A stretch of DNA of 32,658 nt from Pseudoxanthomonas mexicana (GTDB taxonomy: Bacteria; Pseudomonadota; Gammaproteobacteria; Xanthomonadales; Xanthomonadaceae), in NCBI RefSeq assembly GCF_010093385.1, contig NZ_PDWV01000045.1, positions 1 to 32,658 of the forward strand. The letters are read 5' to 3'. Below, piece after piece: positions 19,894 to 26,283 of the stretch (positions are counted from its first letter, which is position 1; every line of letters begins with the position of its first letter). The position numbers were made by a program, and so were the translations under genes. Under the pieces are notes generated by a model that worked only from the letters and a program-made list of their open reading frames with translations, was not told where the DNA came from and searched no databases.

Positions 19894-20003
19894 AGGAGTG
19901 AGATAAGAGGAGCGAGAAGTGAGTAAAAGCAGAAGCACTTTCGTTCGACTATCCTGAAGCCGCACCTCTCACTCCTCACTCCTCCCCACTCACTCCTCGC
20001 TCC
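19894..20003. repeat. Purine/pyrimidine inverted and direct repeats between acs and the regulator
   Basis: The acs-side half is almost all purine (AGGAGTGAG at 19894-19902, GGAGCGAG at 19909-19916). The regulator-side half is almost all pyrimidine, with CTCACTCCT at 19968-19976 and again at 19989-19997 and CTCGCTCC at 19996-20003. The arms are complementary and could form a long hairpin in the transcript. The regulator ATG at 20005 is preceded directly by pyrimidines, so it has no ordinary ribosome site. Confidence 0.65.
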
Positions 20004-20004
20004 C

Positions 20005-20673
20005 ATGCCTACCCTGCTGATCGCCGACGACCACCCGCTGTTCCGCGAAGCCCTGCGCGGCGCCGTGCAGCGCGTGATGCCTGGGGTGAAGCTGCATGAG
20101 GCCGACAGCGTGGATGCGCTGTATACCCTGGTCGATGCCCATCCCGACGCCGACCTGCTGCTGATGGACCTCAACATGCCCGGCGCGCACGGCTTCAACG
20201 CGCTGGTGCACCTGCGCGCGCTGCATCCGCAGCTGCCGGTGGTCATCGTGTCGGCGCGCGAGGAACCGGCGGTGATGCGGCGCGCGCTGGACCACGGTGC
20301 GCTGGGCTTCATTCCCAAGTCGGCCGATTCGGACACCATCGGCCAGGCCATCGGCGCCGTGCTCGATGGCGAACGCTGGGTGCCCGATGAAGCGCACAAT
20401 GCGCCGGCCACCAGCCGCGACGAACAGGAAACCGCGCAGCGCCTGCGCGATCTCACCCCGCAGCAGTTCAAGGTGCTGCAGATGCTGGGCGCCGGCCGCC
20501 TCAACAAGCAGATCGCCTACGACCTGGGCGTGTCCGAAGCCACCATCAAGGCCCACGTCACCGCCATCCTGCGCAAGCTGCACGTCACCAACCGCACCCA
20601 GGCGGTGCTGGCCGCGGGCCGGCTGGCAGTGGACCCGGACGTCATCGTGTTGCCGCCCGAAGAGGCGGAGTAG
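20005..20673 (+). CDS. NarL/FixJ-type response regulator
   Basis: The 222-residue protein has a receiver domain (acidic D8-D9, phospho-acceptor D55 in LLLMDLNMPG, Lys in FIPKS) and a LuxR-type helix-turn-helix at about residues 150-205 (LTPQQFKVLQML... NKQIAYDLGVSEATIKAHVTAILRKL). It should be a phosphorylation-controlled transcription factor. Its position behind acs resembles ErdR/AgmR-type regulators that activate acs in Pseudomonas. The assignment to acs control is inference; no sensor kinase gene is in the window. Confidence 0.92.
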   Translation: MPTLLIADDHPLFREALRGAVQRVMPGVKLHEADSVDALYTLVDAHPDADLLLMDLNMPGAHGFNALVHLRALHPQLPVVIVSAREEPAVMRRALDHGALGFIPKSADSDTIGQAIGAVLDGERWVPDEAHNAPATSRDEQETAQRLRDLTPQQFKVLQMLGAGRLNKQIAYDLGVSEATIKAHVTAILRKLHVTNRTQAVLAAGRLAVDPDVIVLPPEEAE

Positions 20674-20679
20674 GGCGAA

Positions 20680-20707
20680 GCCTCGCACCACGGCATGGCG
20701 TGGAGGC
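20680..20707. terminator. Possible bidirectional hairpin between convergent genes
   Basis: GCCTCGCAC at 20680-20688 can pair with GTGGAGGC at 20700-20707 with one bulged G, loop 11 bases. It lies between the response regulator and HIT genes, which converge. There is no T run on either side, so terminator activity is uncertain. The rest of 20674-20792 shows nothing recognisable. Confidence 0.3.
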
Positions 20708-20792
20708 AAGGGCACGCGTCGGTGTGAACGATGAGACGACCGAGCCGGCCTGTTCGTGAGTCGCGCCGCGTGCATGCGAGCGCGCGAGGGGA

Positions 20793-21302
20793 CTATGCCG
20801 GAAGCTGCGACCGCAGCAGGGCCGCCGCGGCGGCAAGCTGCTCGCGGGATGCGCGCACGCGCGTCCGACGTGCGGCATCGTCGCTGGGATCATGCACGGT
20901 GCCCTGCATGCGCCCTGCACCGTCGAAGGTCGCCAGCTGCGGCGGCCCTATCCCCCAATCACTGCCCGGTTGGCGTGGCACCACGTGGAAATGGAAGTGC
21001 GGCGTTTCCTGCCCGCTGTACACGCCGTTGTTCTGAAACGTCAGAATTCCGAGCGGCCGGTAGGCGCGGATCTGCGACTCCGCGATCCGTTTCGCGGCGG
21101 CCATGACGGCCGCGCACTCGGCATCGGAAAGATCCAGCAGCGTCGCGACATGGCGGCGCGTGATCACGCAGCACTGCCCCACTTCGAACTGCCAGGGATT
21201 GATCACCGTCAGCGCGTGCTCGCTCTCGTCAATGATCTTCCATCGTTCCTCGGCGGCGATCATGCACAGGTCGCACGGGTCTCGGGTGGGCAGTTCGAGC
21301 AC
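20793..21302 (-). CDS. HIT-family nucleotide-binding protein
   Basis: The 169-residue product has the histidine triad HFHFHVVPRQ (His102, 104, 106) and the upstream NNG loop (Asn91-92, Gly93) that binds the nucleotide base region. An N-terminal CDLC pair (Cys10, Cys13) together with His51 could hold a zinc as in HINT-like proteins. Such enzymes hydrolyse nucleoside phosphoramidates or dinucleotides. I chose the GTG at 21302 because GGAG lies six bases upstream; a GTG at 21314 and a longer frame to 21503 are less likely. It is the last ordinary chromosomal gene before the integron relic region. Confidence 0.85.
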   Translation of the reverse strand: MLELPTRDPCDLCMIAAEERWKIIDESEHALTVINPWQFEVGQCCVITRRHVATLLDLSDAECAAVMAAAKRIAESQIRAYRPLGILTFQNNGVYSGQETPHFHFHVVPRQPGSDWGIGPPQLATFDGAGRMQGTVHDPSDDAARRTRVRASREQLAAAAALLRSQLPA

Positions 21303-21385
21303 TTCTTTCTCCACTGAAGCGGATCTTGCGCGGGCGGCGCGAATCGGGCCGCGCCGTGGGAACGCATAGCCCGGCGCGAGGCGAT

Positions 21386-21429
21386 TCCAAACAGGCCGAG
21401 GCGGGTTCGGCTTGGGCGAACCGTCAGGG
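21386..21429 (-). repeat. Decayed attC-like site at the left edge of the array
   Basis: The right half (21397-21429) matches the array's attC consensus at about 25 of 33 positions, including GCGGGTTCGGCTTG. The core reads GTCAGGG. AGGCCGA and TTCGGCTT can still pair as a short arm. The left half is not recognisable beyond CCAAAC. The stop codon of the OsmC-like gene lies inside this core, exactly as for the intact cassettes. Confidence 0.55.
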
Positions 21430-21840
21430 CTCGATTGGCGACTCGGTGACCAAGACCACGGGCTGGCCCGACCTGACGGTATTGTGCACTTCCGCAACGG
21501 CATCCGTGTGCTGAAGCAATGCGGCTATCGTGGCGGGGTCGGCAGGCGAGGCCACCCTGGCGCGATAGCGGATATCGGAAGCGGCAAGGCCGACGCCAGG
21601 GAAATGCGCGGTGGCTTCCACCTCCACCGCGTCCAGGGTGATGCCGTGACGAGCGGCCTCGCGATAAAGATCGTTGCAGTAGCACGTGGCCAGGGCGAGC
21701 ATCAGGAACTCGCCGCCATTGACACCAAAGCCTTGCCCGGCGTGTTTGGCGGGAATGGACAGCGGTCGCGTGTCGCTCCCGGTGCGCACCGCAACCAGGT
21801 GTTCACTACCCGCGTTCTTGACGATCGCTGAAATCTCCAT
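21424..21840 (-). CDS. OsmC-like protein, probably a fossil integron cassette
   Basis: The 138-residue product is an OsmC/Ohr-superfamily protein: a swapped-dimer fold that in the active members reduces organic peroxides through two Cys. The first motif is present (GGEFLMLALATCYCNDLYREA, Cys53 and Cys55). The second Cys, normally in a CPVSN-type motif, is absent: the protein reads AEVHNTV there. Peroxidase activity is therefore doubtful and it may belong to an OsmC-like group of other function. The gene is bounded by attC-like relics at 21386-21429 and 21863-21922, and its TGA stop falls in the first relic's core. That suggests it arrived as a cassette and was later fixed. Confidence 0.82.
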   Translation of the reverse strand: MEISAIVKNAGSEHLVAVRTGSDTRPLSIPAKHAGQGFGVNGGEFLMLALATCYCNDLYREAARHGITLDAVEVEATAHFPGVGLAASDIRYRARVASPADPATIAALLQHTDAVAEVHNTVRSGQPVVLVTESPIEP

Positions 21841-21862
21841 CGTGGATCTCCGGAATGGACGG

Positions 21863-21922
21863 GCCTTGCGCTTGGGTCAAGCCGGTCGGCGGAGCGGACT
21901 TGGGTTGAGTGGGCTGTCAGGC
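21863..21922 (-). repeat. Decayed 60-bp attC relic
   Basis: Aligned without gaps to the array consensus over exactly 60 bases, I count about 39 identities, including GCCT at the left core, AAGCCG, GGAGCGG, TTG and AGGC at the right core (GTCAGGC). The recombination triplets are mutated, so it is probably dead. It lies 23 bases upstream of the OsmC-like start. Confidence 0.6.
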
Positions 21923-22043
21923 ATGGCCTACCGCACTCTCGTTACCCACCCCACGTAGTAGAGGAATGGCCGTGTCCAAGTGGGTAGAGCGTTCGCGAGC
22001 CGCATTCGTGCATGGCACCCGAAGCAGGTTGAATCGTGAGGTG
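21923..22043. other. Remnant cassette without a gene
   Basis: About 120 bases between the decayed attC at 21863-21922 and the degenerate site at 22044-22103. I see no open frame and no start or signal. It is likely what is left of a deleted or eroded cassette. Confidence 0.4.
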
Positions 22044-22103
22044 AATCAGGGTGTTCCACCAAGCCTTGGGAACTATCGGTTCGGCTTGACTGATCTGTTA
22101 GAC
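22044..22103 (-). repeat. attC of cassette 1, half degenerate
   Basis: The right half (GGTTCGGCTTG to GTTAGAC) follows the consensus at about 23 of 26 positions; the left half has lost the AAC core and keeps only AAGCC at 22061-22065. The cassette's two ends are not complementary. It is probably inactive or weak. Confidence 0.65.
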
Positions 22104-22487
22104 GTCATACGCCGAAACCCACTGCGACAGATCATCCACGGGTCGTGGAAGGCGGCCTTCGAGCCAGTCTGCCACCGTACCGGGTTTGAATGAAGGGCTT
22201 TTGGACTCTATGACCCAAGACAGATACTCCTCGGGGTCGCCGTTGAGATACGGTGCTGTAGAGATCGGCATGAAGACTGTGGGGAGCCGCTCTGTGACGG
22301 ACAGATAGTTGAGCACGCAGCCGAACTCCTGGACGACGTGCCAAGCAAGAGGGTGGACGACATCAATCGAGAACTTGACCCACCAGTTGCCGTCGTCAAG
22401 CTTTCCGGTACCAATGGCTAACGGAGAAATGGCAGGCACGCGCCGAAGATAGGTTAAGAGTTTGTCGAAGTCCCTTTGATCGCCCAT
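22098..22487 (-). CDS. Cassette 1: hypothetical protein
   Basis: The 129-residue soluble protein begins MGDQRDFDKLLTYLRRVPA and has no signal or membrane helix. It is rich in Trp and acidic residues (DDGNWWVKFSID; WLEGRLPRPVDDLSQW). I do not recognise a named domain. It resembles small uncharacterised proteins of about the same length in other proteobacteria, so it is likely a real gene. The TAA stop lies in the attC core on its left. The ATG is six bases from the attC on its right and has no clear ribosome site. Confidence 0.7.
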   Translation of the reverse strand: MGDQRDFDKLLTYLRRVPAISPLAIGTGKLDDGNWWVKFSIDVVHPLAWHVVQEFGCVLNYLSVTERLPTVFMPISTAPYLNGDPEEYLSWVIESKSPSFKPGTVADWLEGRLPRPVDDLSQWVSAYDV

Positions 22488-22492
22488 GTGAA

Positions 22493-22553
22493 GCTAAACG
22501 CCTGAGTTAAACCGCTTGCCGAAGGCACGTCGGCCTGAATGATTGGTTAGAGC
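22493..22553 (-). repeat. attC of cassette 2
   Basis: Left core is imperfect (GCTAAAC), right core GTTAGAGC. The inner arm is diverged (CCGCTTGCCGAAGGCACGTCGG) but still self-complementary in part. It is one of the three less-conserved distal sites. Confidence 0.75.
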
Positions 22554-22942
22554 TCGGACCCGGGTGTTTGCCATTGGAGCGTGCCAGCAGGGCCAGAGAT
22601 CTTGGTTACGTATATCGCAGTGCCGTAATCGCACGCGCCCATGGACATTCTCCTCCCGCGGTACTCGAACCAAAGCATGTCATCTTCTGCGAATTGCTCA
22701 AAGCCTTCCCCCACAACGGCGACGGACGTTCCGTTCCACTTCTTGGCGTGATCATAAAATGCTTCCGGCAAGGACAGCTTGTAGCAGTTGGGTCCAGCCT
22801 CAAGAATCGCCGCCCACGCAGGCTCGCCTGGCAGAAGCGTGAGTTTGCCCTTTGCATCACAGGGCGCCCCTGGAGTGCAGGAGGGGCCGCCGGTAGTCGC
22901 GCACCCGGAGAGGGCGAGCGTCAATGCCAGAATCATGCGCAT
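22547..22942 (-). CDS. Cassette 2: putative lipoprotein
   Basis: The 131-residue product starts with a short lipoprotein signal whose lipobox is LSGC (Cys14), followed by a Cys/Pro-containing linker (SCTPGAPC). The mature part ends in a beta-rich pattern (TSVAVVGEGFEQFAEDDMLWFEYRGRR; GTAIYVTKISG). Expected to be anchored to the inner or outer membrane. No domain recognised. Stop TAA is supplied by the attC core. Confidence 0.72.
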   Translation of the reverse strand: MRMILALTLALSGCATTGGPSCTPGAPCDAKGKLTLLPGEPAWAAILEAGPNCYKLSLPEAFYDHAKKWNGTSVAVVGEGFEQFAEDDMLWFEYRGRRMSMGACDYGTAIYVTKISGPAGTLQWQTPGSEL

Positions 22943-22954
22943 GCCAGTTCCGAG

Positions 22955-23044
22955 GCCTAACGCGTGAGTTAAGCCGGCCCGCCCGAAGCGGACCCGGTCG
23001 GTCCGAGACCGCGAAGCGGGCTCGGCTTGAACGAATTGTTAGGC
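22955..23044 (-). repeat. attC of cassette 3, 90-bp long variant
   Basis: Cores are GCCTAAC and GTTAGGC. The centre is about 30 bp longer than usual and contains GACCCGGTCGGTCCGAGACC, an added hairpin-forming stretch, before the normal GCGAAGCGGGCTCGGCTTG end. Confidence 0.85.
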
Positions 23045-23950
23045 GCCGCTCCCTTGAACCGCATGCTCTGCCGCCAATTCTTCAAGATCTTTCAATGACA
23101 CGCCGTTTGAAGCGAACCAGCTTTGTGGGCCACTCCTCGAAGTACCTGCGATCAGCGCTGCCGCATAACTTGAAGAGCTCATCAGGATGTCCTCCGTGAG
23201 CCTCAGGCAGTTCTCCTCAACTGCAAAACGACCATCAACTACTAATTGCTCCTTTAGCTTGGCAAGTTTGTTGCTAAGACTGTCGGAGTTTGTCTTTGAC
23301 GCTGTCGATCCCTTCTTCAGGACGAATCCTTCATCTGTCTGTACGCCCTTCGCGAGGAACCCGTGAACTGTAAAGGTCAACTCTTCGGTGGTGCTAGTCG
23401 GTGGTACCGCCGGCCCTGCCGGAGCCGCAACTGCCGCTGATCTCAGGAGTGGCTCAAGGATGGGGTATCCAAGCGTGCCTAGGAAGAGGCGAATGTCCTC
23501 CAGCAGCTCTTCCATTGCATCGCGCTCAGACCTCGAGAGGCTGGATAACGTTGGCGTGGTGCCATTCTCTAGCTCGTAGCGATCGGCGACAGACGCCAGA
23601 GCTTCAATTCGGGATTCCAAATACTTGACATGTGATTTGGTCAAATTGTCGTCCTTGTTCGTAACGATCACCGCTTCGTTCCAGAACTCTTTCTTGCGGT
23701 CATGCGTAAGCAGACGATCAGCTACGTTCTCAGACTCTCCGATATATGCCTTAGGTTTTGAGTCGCCGAGACGCGCCTCGAAGAGGATGTAAACACCGGG
23801 TTTAGCAGCTTCCGGCCATTCCTTTAGCCCATCGAGTCTGTTGCGTGGGCAGGCGAGAGCTTGGCCGGTCCTGTTTGATATCTCTGCATGGCGTATTCCC
23901 GTCACTGCTCCATCGGGCAGAAAGATACGGACTGTTTTTCCGAATGGCAT
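23039..23950 (-). CDS. Cassette 3: GIY-YIG nuclease with DUF4357-like C-terminus
   Basis: The product (303 residues from the ATG at 23950) has a GIY-YIG nuclease domain: GVYIL then AYIGES, with the conserved Arg in DRLLTH and the metal-binding Glu in KYLESRIEAL. These are all the usual catalytic positions. The C-terminal part (VLKKGSTASKT... LRLTEDILMSSSSYAAALIAG) matches the DUF4357 pattern, found with GIY-YIG domains and in restriction-type proteins. It should cut DNA; the target is unknown, and a defence role is possible. I chose ATG 23950 because GGAGA lies five bases upstream; a GTG at 23962 would add four residues. The stop is in the attC core. It is the largest cassette gene. Confidence 0.85.
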   Translation of the reverse strand: MPFGKTVRIFLPDGAVTGIRHAEISNRTGQALACPRNRLDGLKEWPEAAKPGVYILFEARLGDSKPKAYIGESENVADRLLTHDRKKEFWNEAVIVTNKDDNLTKSHVKYLESRIEALASVADRYELENGTTPTLSSLSRSERDAMEELLEDIRLFLGTLGYPILEPLLRSAAVAAPAGPAVPPTSTTEELTFTVHGFLAKGVQTDEGFVLKKGSTASKTNSDSLSNKLAKLKEQLVVDGRFAVEENCLRLTEDILMSSSSYAAALIAGTSRSGPQSWFASNGVSLKDLEELAAEHAVQGSGA

Positions 23951-23965
23951 GAAATTCTCCACGGC

Positions 23966-24025
23966 ACCTAACGCCTGAATTGAGCCGCGCCGCGAAGCGG
24001 CGTCGGCTTGAATGAATTGTTAGGT
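23966..24025 (-). repeat. attC of cassette 4, GC-swapped stem
   Basis: 60 bp, cores ACCTAAC and GTTAGGT. The central stem reads CCGCGCCGC and GCGGCGTCGG in place of the usual CGACCCGC and GCGGGTTCG: both arms changed together, so pairing is kept. Confidence 0.92.
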
Positions 24026-24535
24026 GCCATCTGGTTGAATTGGTTCACGGGCACCCGTACTAGGAGCAAACGCCACCTTTTCTCCGTTAACTAGCTCAAC
24101 CACGAATTGGTTTGAGCTATTGAAGCCGATGCTATACACCCAAGCAAAGTGAGACACGGTGCGCTGGAGTTGCGACTTGCGCTCATAGAGCTGGTCAAGC
24201 TTGATAGTACGGACGAGCCGACCGCTGTTGTAGAAGAGCAGAACGGGCTGGCTTAGCGTTACGTCCACTGGCACGAGGTTCATTCCACCGTAGCCAACTA
24301 CCACTGATTCTCCATCGTCTGAGGGGAATAGCCAGCGGTGCCATCCGGGAATCTGCCAGGAGGCTTGGCCAGGGGGCTGAGGCGATACGAGCGTCACGTT
24401 CGTGACAGGGTCGGAAGTGGCGCAGAGCTTCCGAGCCGGCGAGCAAGCTGTGAGCTTTTCAGGTGGAGGTAGCGGAGTATCAGCAAGCGCGGGACTCGCA
24501 AGAAAGGCAGCTATCAGTGCGATAAGAATCTTCAT
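24020..24535 (-). CDS. Cassette 4: secreted hypothetical protein
   Basis: The 171-residue product has a clear signal peptide (MKILIALIAAFLASPALA, cleavage before Asp19) and a mature part with two Cys near its start (ACSPARKLCATS) that could form a disulfide. The rest is beta-rich (VTNVTLVSPQ, SVVVGYGGMNLVPVDVTLS, PVLLFYNSGRLVRTI, VYSIGFNSSNQFVVELVNGEKV), like a repeated-strand or propeller-fragment fold. It should be periplasmic or extracellular. The ATG is three bases from its attC; AGGT of the attC core is the only ribosome-site-like sequence. Stop in the attC core. Confidence 0.75.
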   Translation of the reverse strand: MKILIALIAAFLASPALADTPLPPPEKLTACSPARKLCATSDPVTNVTLVSPQPPGQASWQIPGWHRWLFPSDDGESVVVGYGGMNLVPVDVTLSQPVLLFYNSGRLVRTIKLDQLYERKSQLQRTVSHFAWVYSIGFNSSNQFVVELVNGEKVAFAPSTGAREPIQPDGT

Positions 24536-24538
24536 GGC

Positions 24539-24598
24539 ACCTAACGCTTGAATTAAGCCGACCCGCGAAGCGGGTTCGGCTTGAATGAATTGTTAGGC
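24539..24598 (-). repeat. attC of cassette 5
   Basis: 60 bp, consensus sequence; cores ACCTAAC and GTTAGGC. Confidence 0.95.
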
Positions 24599-24919
24599 AC
24601 GGGCTGCACGCCGCGATGACAGGAAGCTGCGTGTAGCCGGTGCTAAGAGCAGAAGTAGTAGGAATGCCATTAAGATGCCAATGGCGGCTGCAATAGCTAC
24701 CGGAATCTTTGCTGCAGCGAAGAAAGAGAAAGCGATAGCCAAGGCAGCGCAGACAACCAGAAACCAGTAGGCAAAGCTAAAACCGCGCCAAAGGAACCAG
24801 CAGGTCAGAAGGGTCACGACGGTGCCGCCCGCTTGGCTCCACCGGAGGCTTCCAGCAGCGAGAAGCAGCCCTTTGAGAAGCAGGTCGCCAATTACCAAGA
24901 TGGCTATGAAAGCGAGCAA
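24593..24919 (-). CDS. Cassette 5: small membrane protein, start unclear
   Basis: The frame encodes at least 108 residues with about four hydrophobic helices (LAFIAILVIGDLLLKGLLLA; GTVVTLLTCWFLW; FAYWFLVVCAALAIAFSFFAA; VAIAAAIGILMAFLLLLLLA) and a basic tail. The first standard start is the TTG at 24919, inside the first helix. The frame stays open upstream to the attC and encodes a plausible polar N-terminus (STQSAEERGRLY), but it has no ATG, GTG or TTG. GGGGAG lies just before it at about 24962-24967. A start mutation or non-standard start is possible. Stop in the attC core. Confidence 0.65.
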   Translation of the reverse strand: MLAFIAILVIGDLLLKGLLLAAGSLRWSQAGGTVVTLLTCWFLWRGFSFAYWFLVVCAALAIAFSFFAAAKIPVAIAAAIGILMAFLLLLLLAPATRSFLSSRRAARA

Positions 24920-24968
24920 GTAAAGACGCCCGCGTTCTTCGGCCGATTGCGTTGATGCTTCTCCCCGT

Positions 24969-25028
24969 GCCTAACACCGGAATTAAGCCGACCCGCGAAG
25001 CGGGTTCGGCTTGAATGAATTGTTAGAG
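24969..25028 (-). repeat. attC of cassette 6
   Basis: 60 bp, consensus stem; cores GCCTAAC and GTTAGAG. Confidence 0.94.
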
Positions 25029-25385
25029 CGCACGGAAGACATTGGCAAGCTCCCTGTCAGTGTTAGCTGTCTCCCACTTGGAGAGCCAGCAGAACGATAC
25101 CCCGGAACGCTCCGCAGTGCGCTTGAACTGCTCAAGCTGATGCTGCGTTGGCTGATAGTGCTCTGGAATGAAATGCATCAGCGCCACCGGCTTGCGTAGC
25201 GAAAAGCCCGGCGCAAGCTCTTTGACCAAAGACGTCAGCGTTTCGCGAACCCTAATGAAGTCCGGATCTCCACGTGAGTTGTCGAGGGCGTGGCAGTCAC
25301 GTCGTGATCTTTTGTCCTCACCGACCACACGGCCCATGAAGTGGTCTTGGAACACTTGGATGTATAGGATCCGTTTACGAAACAC
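25023..25385 (-). CDS. Cassette 6: hypothetical protein
   Basis: The 120-residue soluble protein starts at a GTG (MFRKRILYIQVFQDHF) and is mixed alpha/beta, with basic and acidic patches. The middle contains LVKELAPGFSLRKPVALMHFIPEHY. The start and the central KPVALMH wording remind me of short actin-like/MreB-related N-terminal proteins found in proteobacteria, but this is too weak to assign. No catalytic motif. No ribosome site near the GTG. Stop in the attC core. Confidence 0.62.
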   Translation of the reverse strand: MFRKRILYIQVFQDHFMGRVVGEDKRSRRDCHALDNSRGDPDFIRVRETLTSLVKELAPGFSLRKPVALMHFIPEHYQPTQHQLEQFKRTAERSGVSFCWLSKWETANTDRELANVFRAL

Positions 25386-25395
25386 TGTGGGTGCG

Positions 25396-25455
25396 CTCTA
25401 ACACTTGAATTAAGCCGACCCGCGAAGCGGGTTCGGCTTGAATGAATTGTTAGAC
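25396..25455 (-). repeat. attC of cassette 7
   Basis: 60 bp, consensus stem; cores CTCTAAC and GTTAGAC. The cores vary with the cassettes that meet here. Confidence 0.94.
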
Positions 25456-25469
25456 GTGTCACACGTGAA

Positions 25470-25835
25470 CTAGCTTGCAAGATGCATGAAAAAGCTAAAC
25501 AGCAAGTAGCCGGCCGCGCCAACAACCATTATGGAAATGCACGTGAATATCGACCAGTATATGGCGCCGCCACCGATAAACCATGCGGGAACTGCAACTG
25601 CCAAGCCAATTGCCATTGACCATAGCCCTAGGCCGTAGTGGTGGGCGACAAGCGAGGCAACAAAGAACCCGGCGATGGATATGATTGGATTGAGCTTTTG
25701 TGCTATGCGACCAAATAGTTTGATGAAATCCCAGAAGAATGCGATGAGGCCAGCGTCTTCGCCCGATGGTGGTGGCGCAAACGTCACATAAACGGGTCTG
25801 TCTTGCTCACGATTCTCCATGCCTTCTATCTCCAT
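25470..25835 (-). CDS. Cassette 7: small membrane protein
   Basis: The 121-residue product has a polar N-terminus with a Pro-rich turn (VTFAPPPSGEDAG) and then three hydrophobic stretches (IISIAGFFVASLVAHHYGLG; WSMAIGLAVAVPAWFIGGGAIYW; ISIMVVGAAGYLLFSFFMHL). Inner-membrane location expected; function unknown. Two ATGs compete: 25835 and 25820 (MENREQ). The gene ends 14 bases before the attC, with its own TAG, unlike most cassettes here. Confidence 0.72.
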   Translation of the reverse strand: MEIEGMENREQDRPVYVTFAPPPSGEDAGLIAFFWDFIKLFGRIAQKLNPIISIAGFFVASLVAHHYGLGLWSMAIGLAVAVPAWFIGGGAIYWSIFTCISIMVVGAAGYLLFSFFMHLAS

Positions 25836-25857
25836 CTGCGATGCACTGTCCTGACAC

Positions 25858-25917
25858 GTCTAACACCTGAGTTAAGCCGACCCGCGAAGCGGGTTTGGCT
25901 TGAACGAACTGTTATGC
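25858..25917 (-). repeat. attC of cassette 8
   Basis: 60 bp, one stem change (GGGTTTGGC); cores GTCTAAC and GTTATGC. Confidence 0.94.
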
Positions 25918-26223
25918 GCGCCAAGGTAAACCCGAAGCCAGCGGCCCGCAACGGTCACGCGATACCCGGGAGCACGGAGAAACGGTCCGTCAGCACGGAG
26001 CACGTCGAGGCCAGCAACGACCGAAGCCGAGAGTGCCGCCAATCCGTAAGCCATGAGCCATCCTTTGCCGGGCGGCGCGAACGAGATGCGTCCGAAGCCG
26101 ATTGAAGCGAAGCGGGGTTATGAGACCAGTCCGGCTGCGTCAGCGACCGATCAACGCCGAAGCCAGCGATGCTGCGGAAGTCGATGCATTACCGAGGCCG
26201 ACAACACCAATACACCTGCCCAC
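25918..26223 (-). other. Cassette 8: no intact gene, homologous to cassette 15
   Basis: About 306 bases with no frame that looks complete on either strand. On the plus strand CCGAAGCC occurs at 25932, 26021, 26092 and 26157, and CCGAGGCC at 26192; cassette 15 has the same set at nearly the same spacing. Around these motifs the two cassettes match; between them they diverge. On the cassette-sense strand a protein-like segment runs toward the attC (APPGKGWLMAYGLAALSAS... VAGRWLRVYLGA), but a 2-base difference shifts it out of the attC stop. It is either a decayed coding cassette or a non-coding RNA cassette; I cannot separate these. Confidence 0.7.
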
Positions 26224-26283
26224 GCATAACACCAGAATTAAGCCGACCTGTGAAGCGGGTTCGGCTTGAATGAATTGTCAGGC
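26224..26283 (-). repeat. attC of cassette 9 with mutated core
   Basis: 60 bp; left core GCATAAC, right core GTCAGGC in place of GTTAGGC. The stem has CCTGTGAAGC for CCCGCGAAGC, weakening the arm. Probably a poor substrate. Confidence 0.92.
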
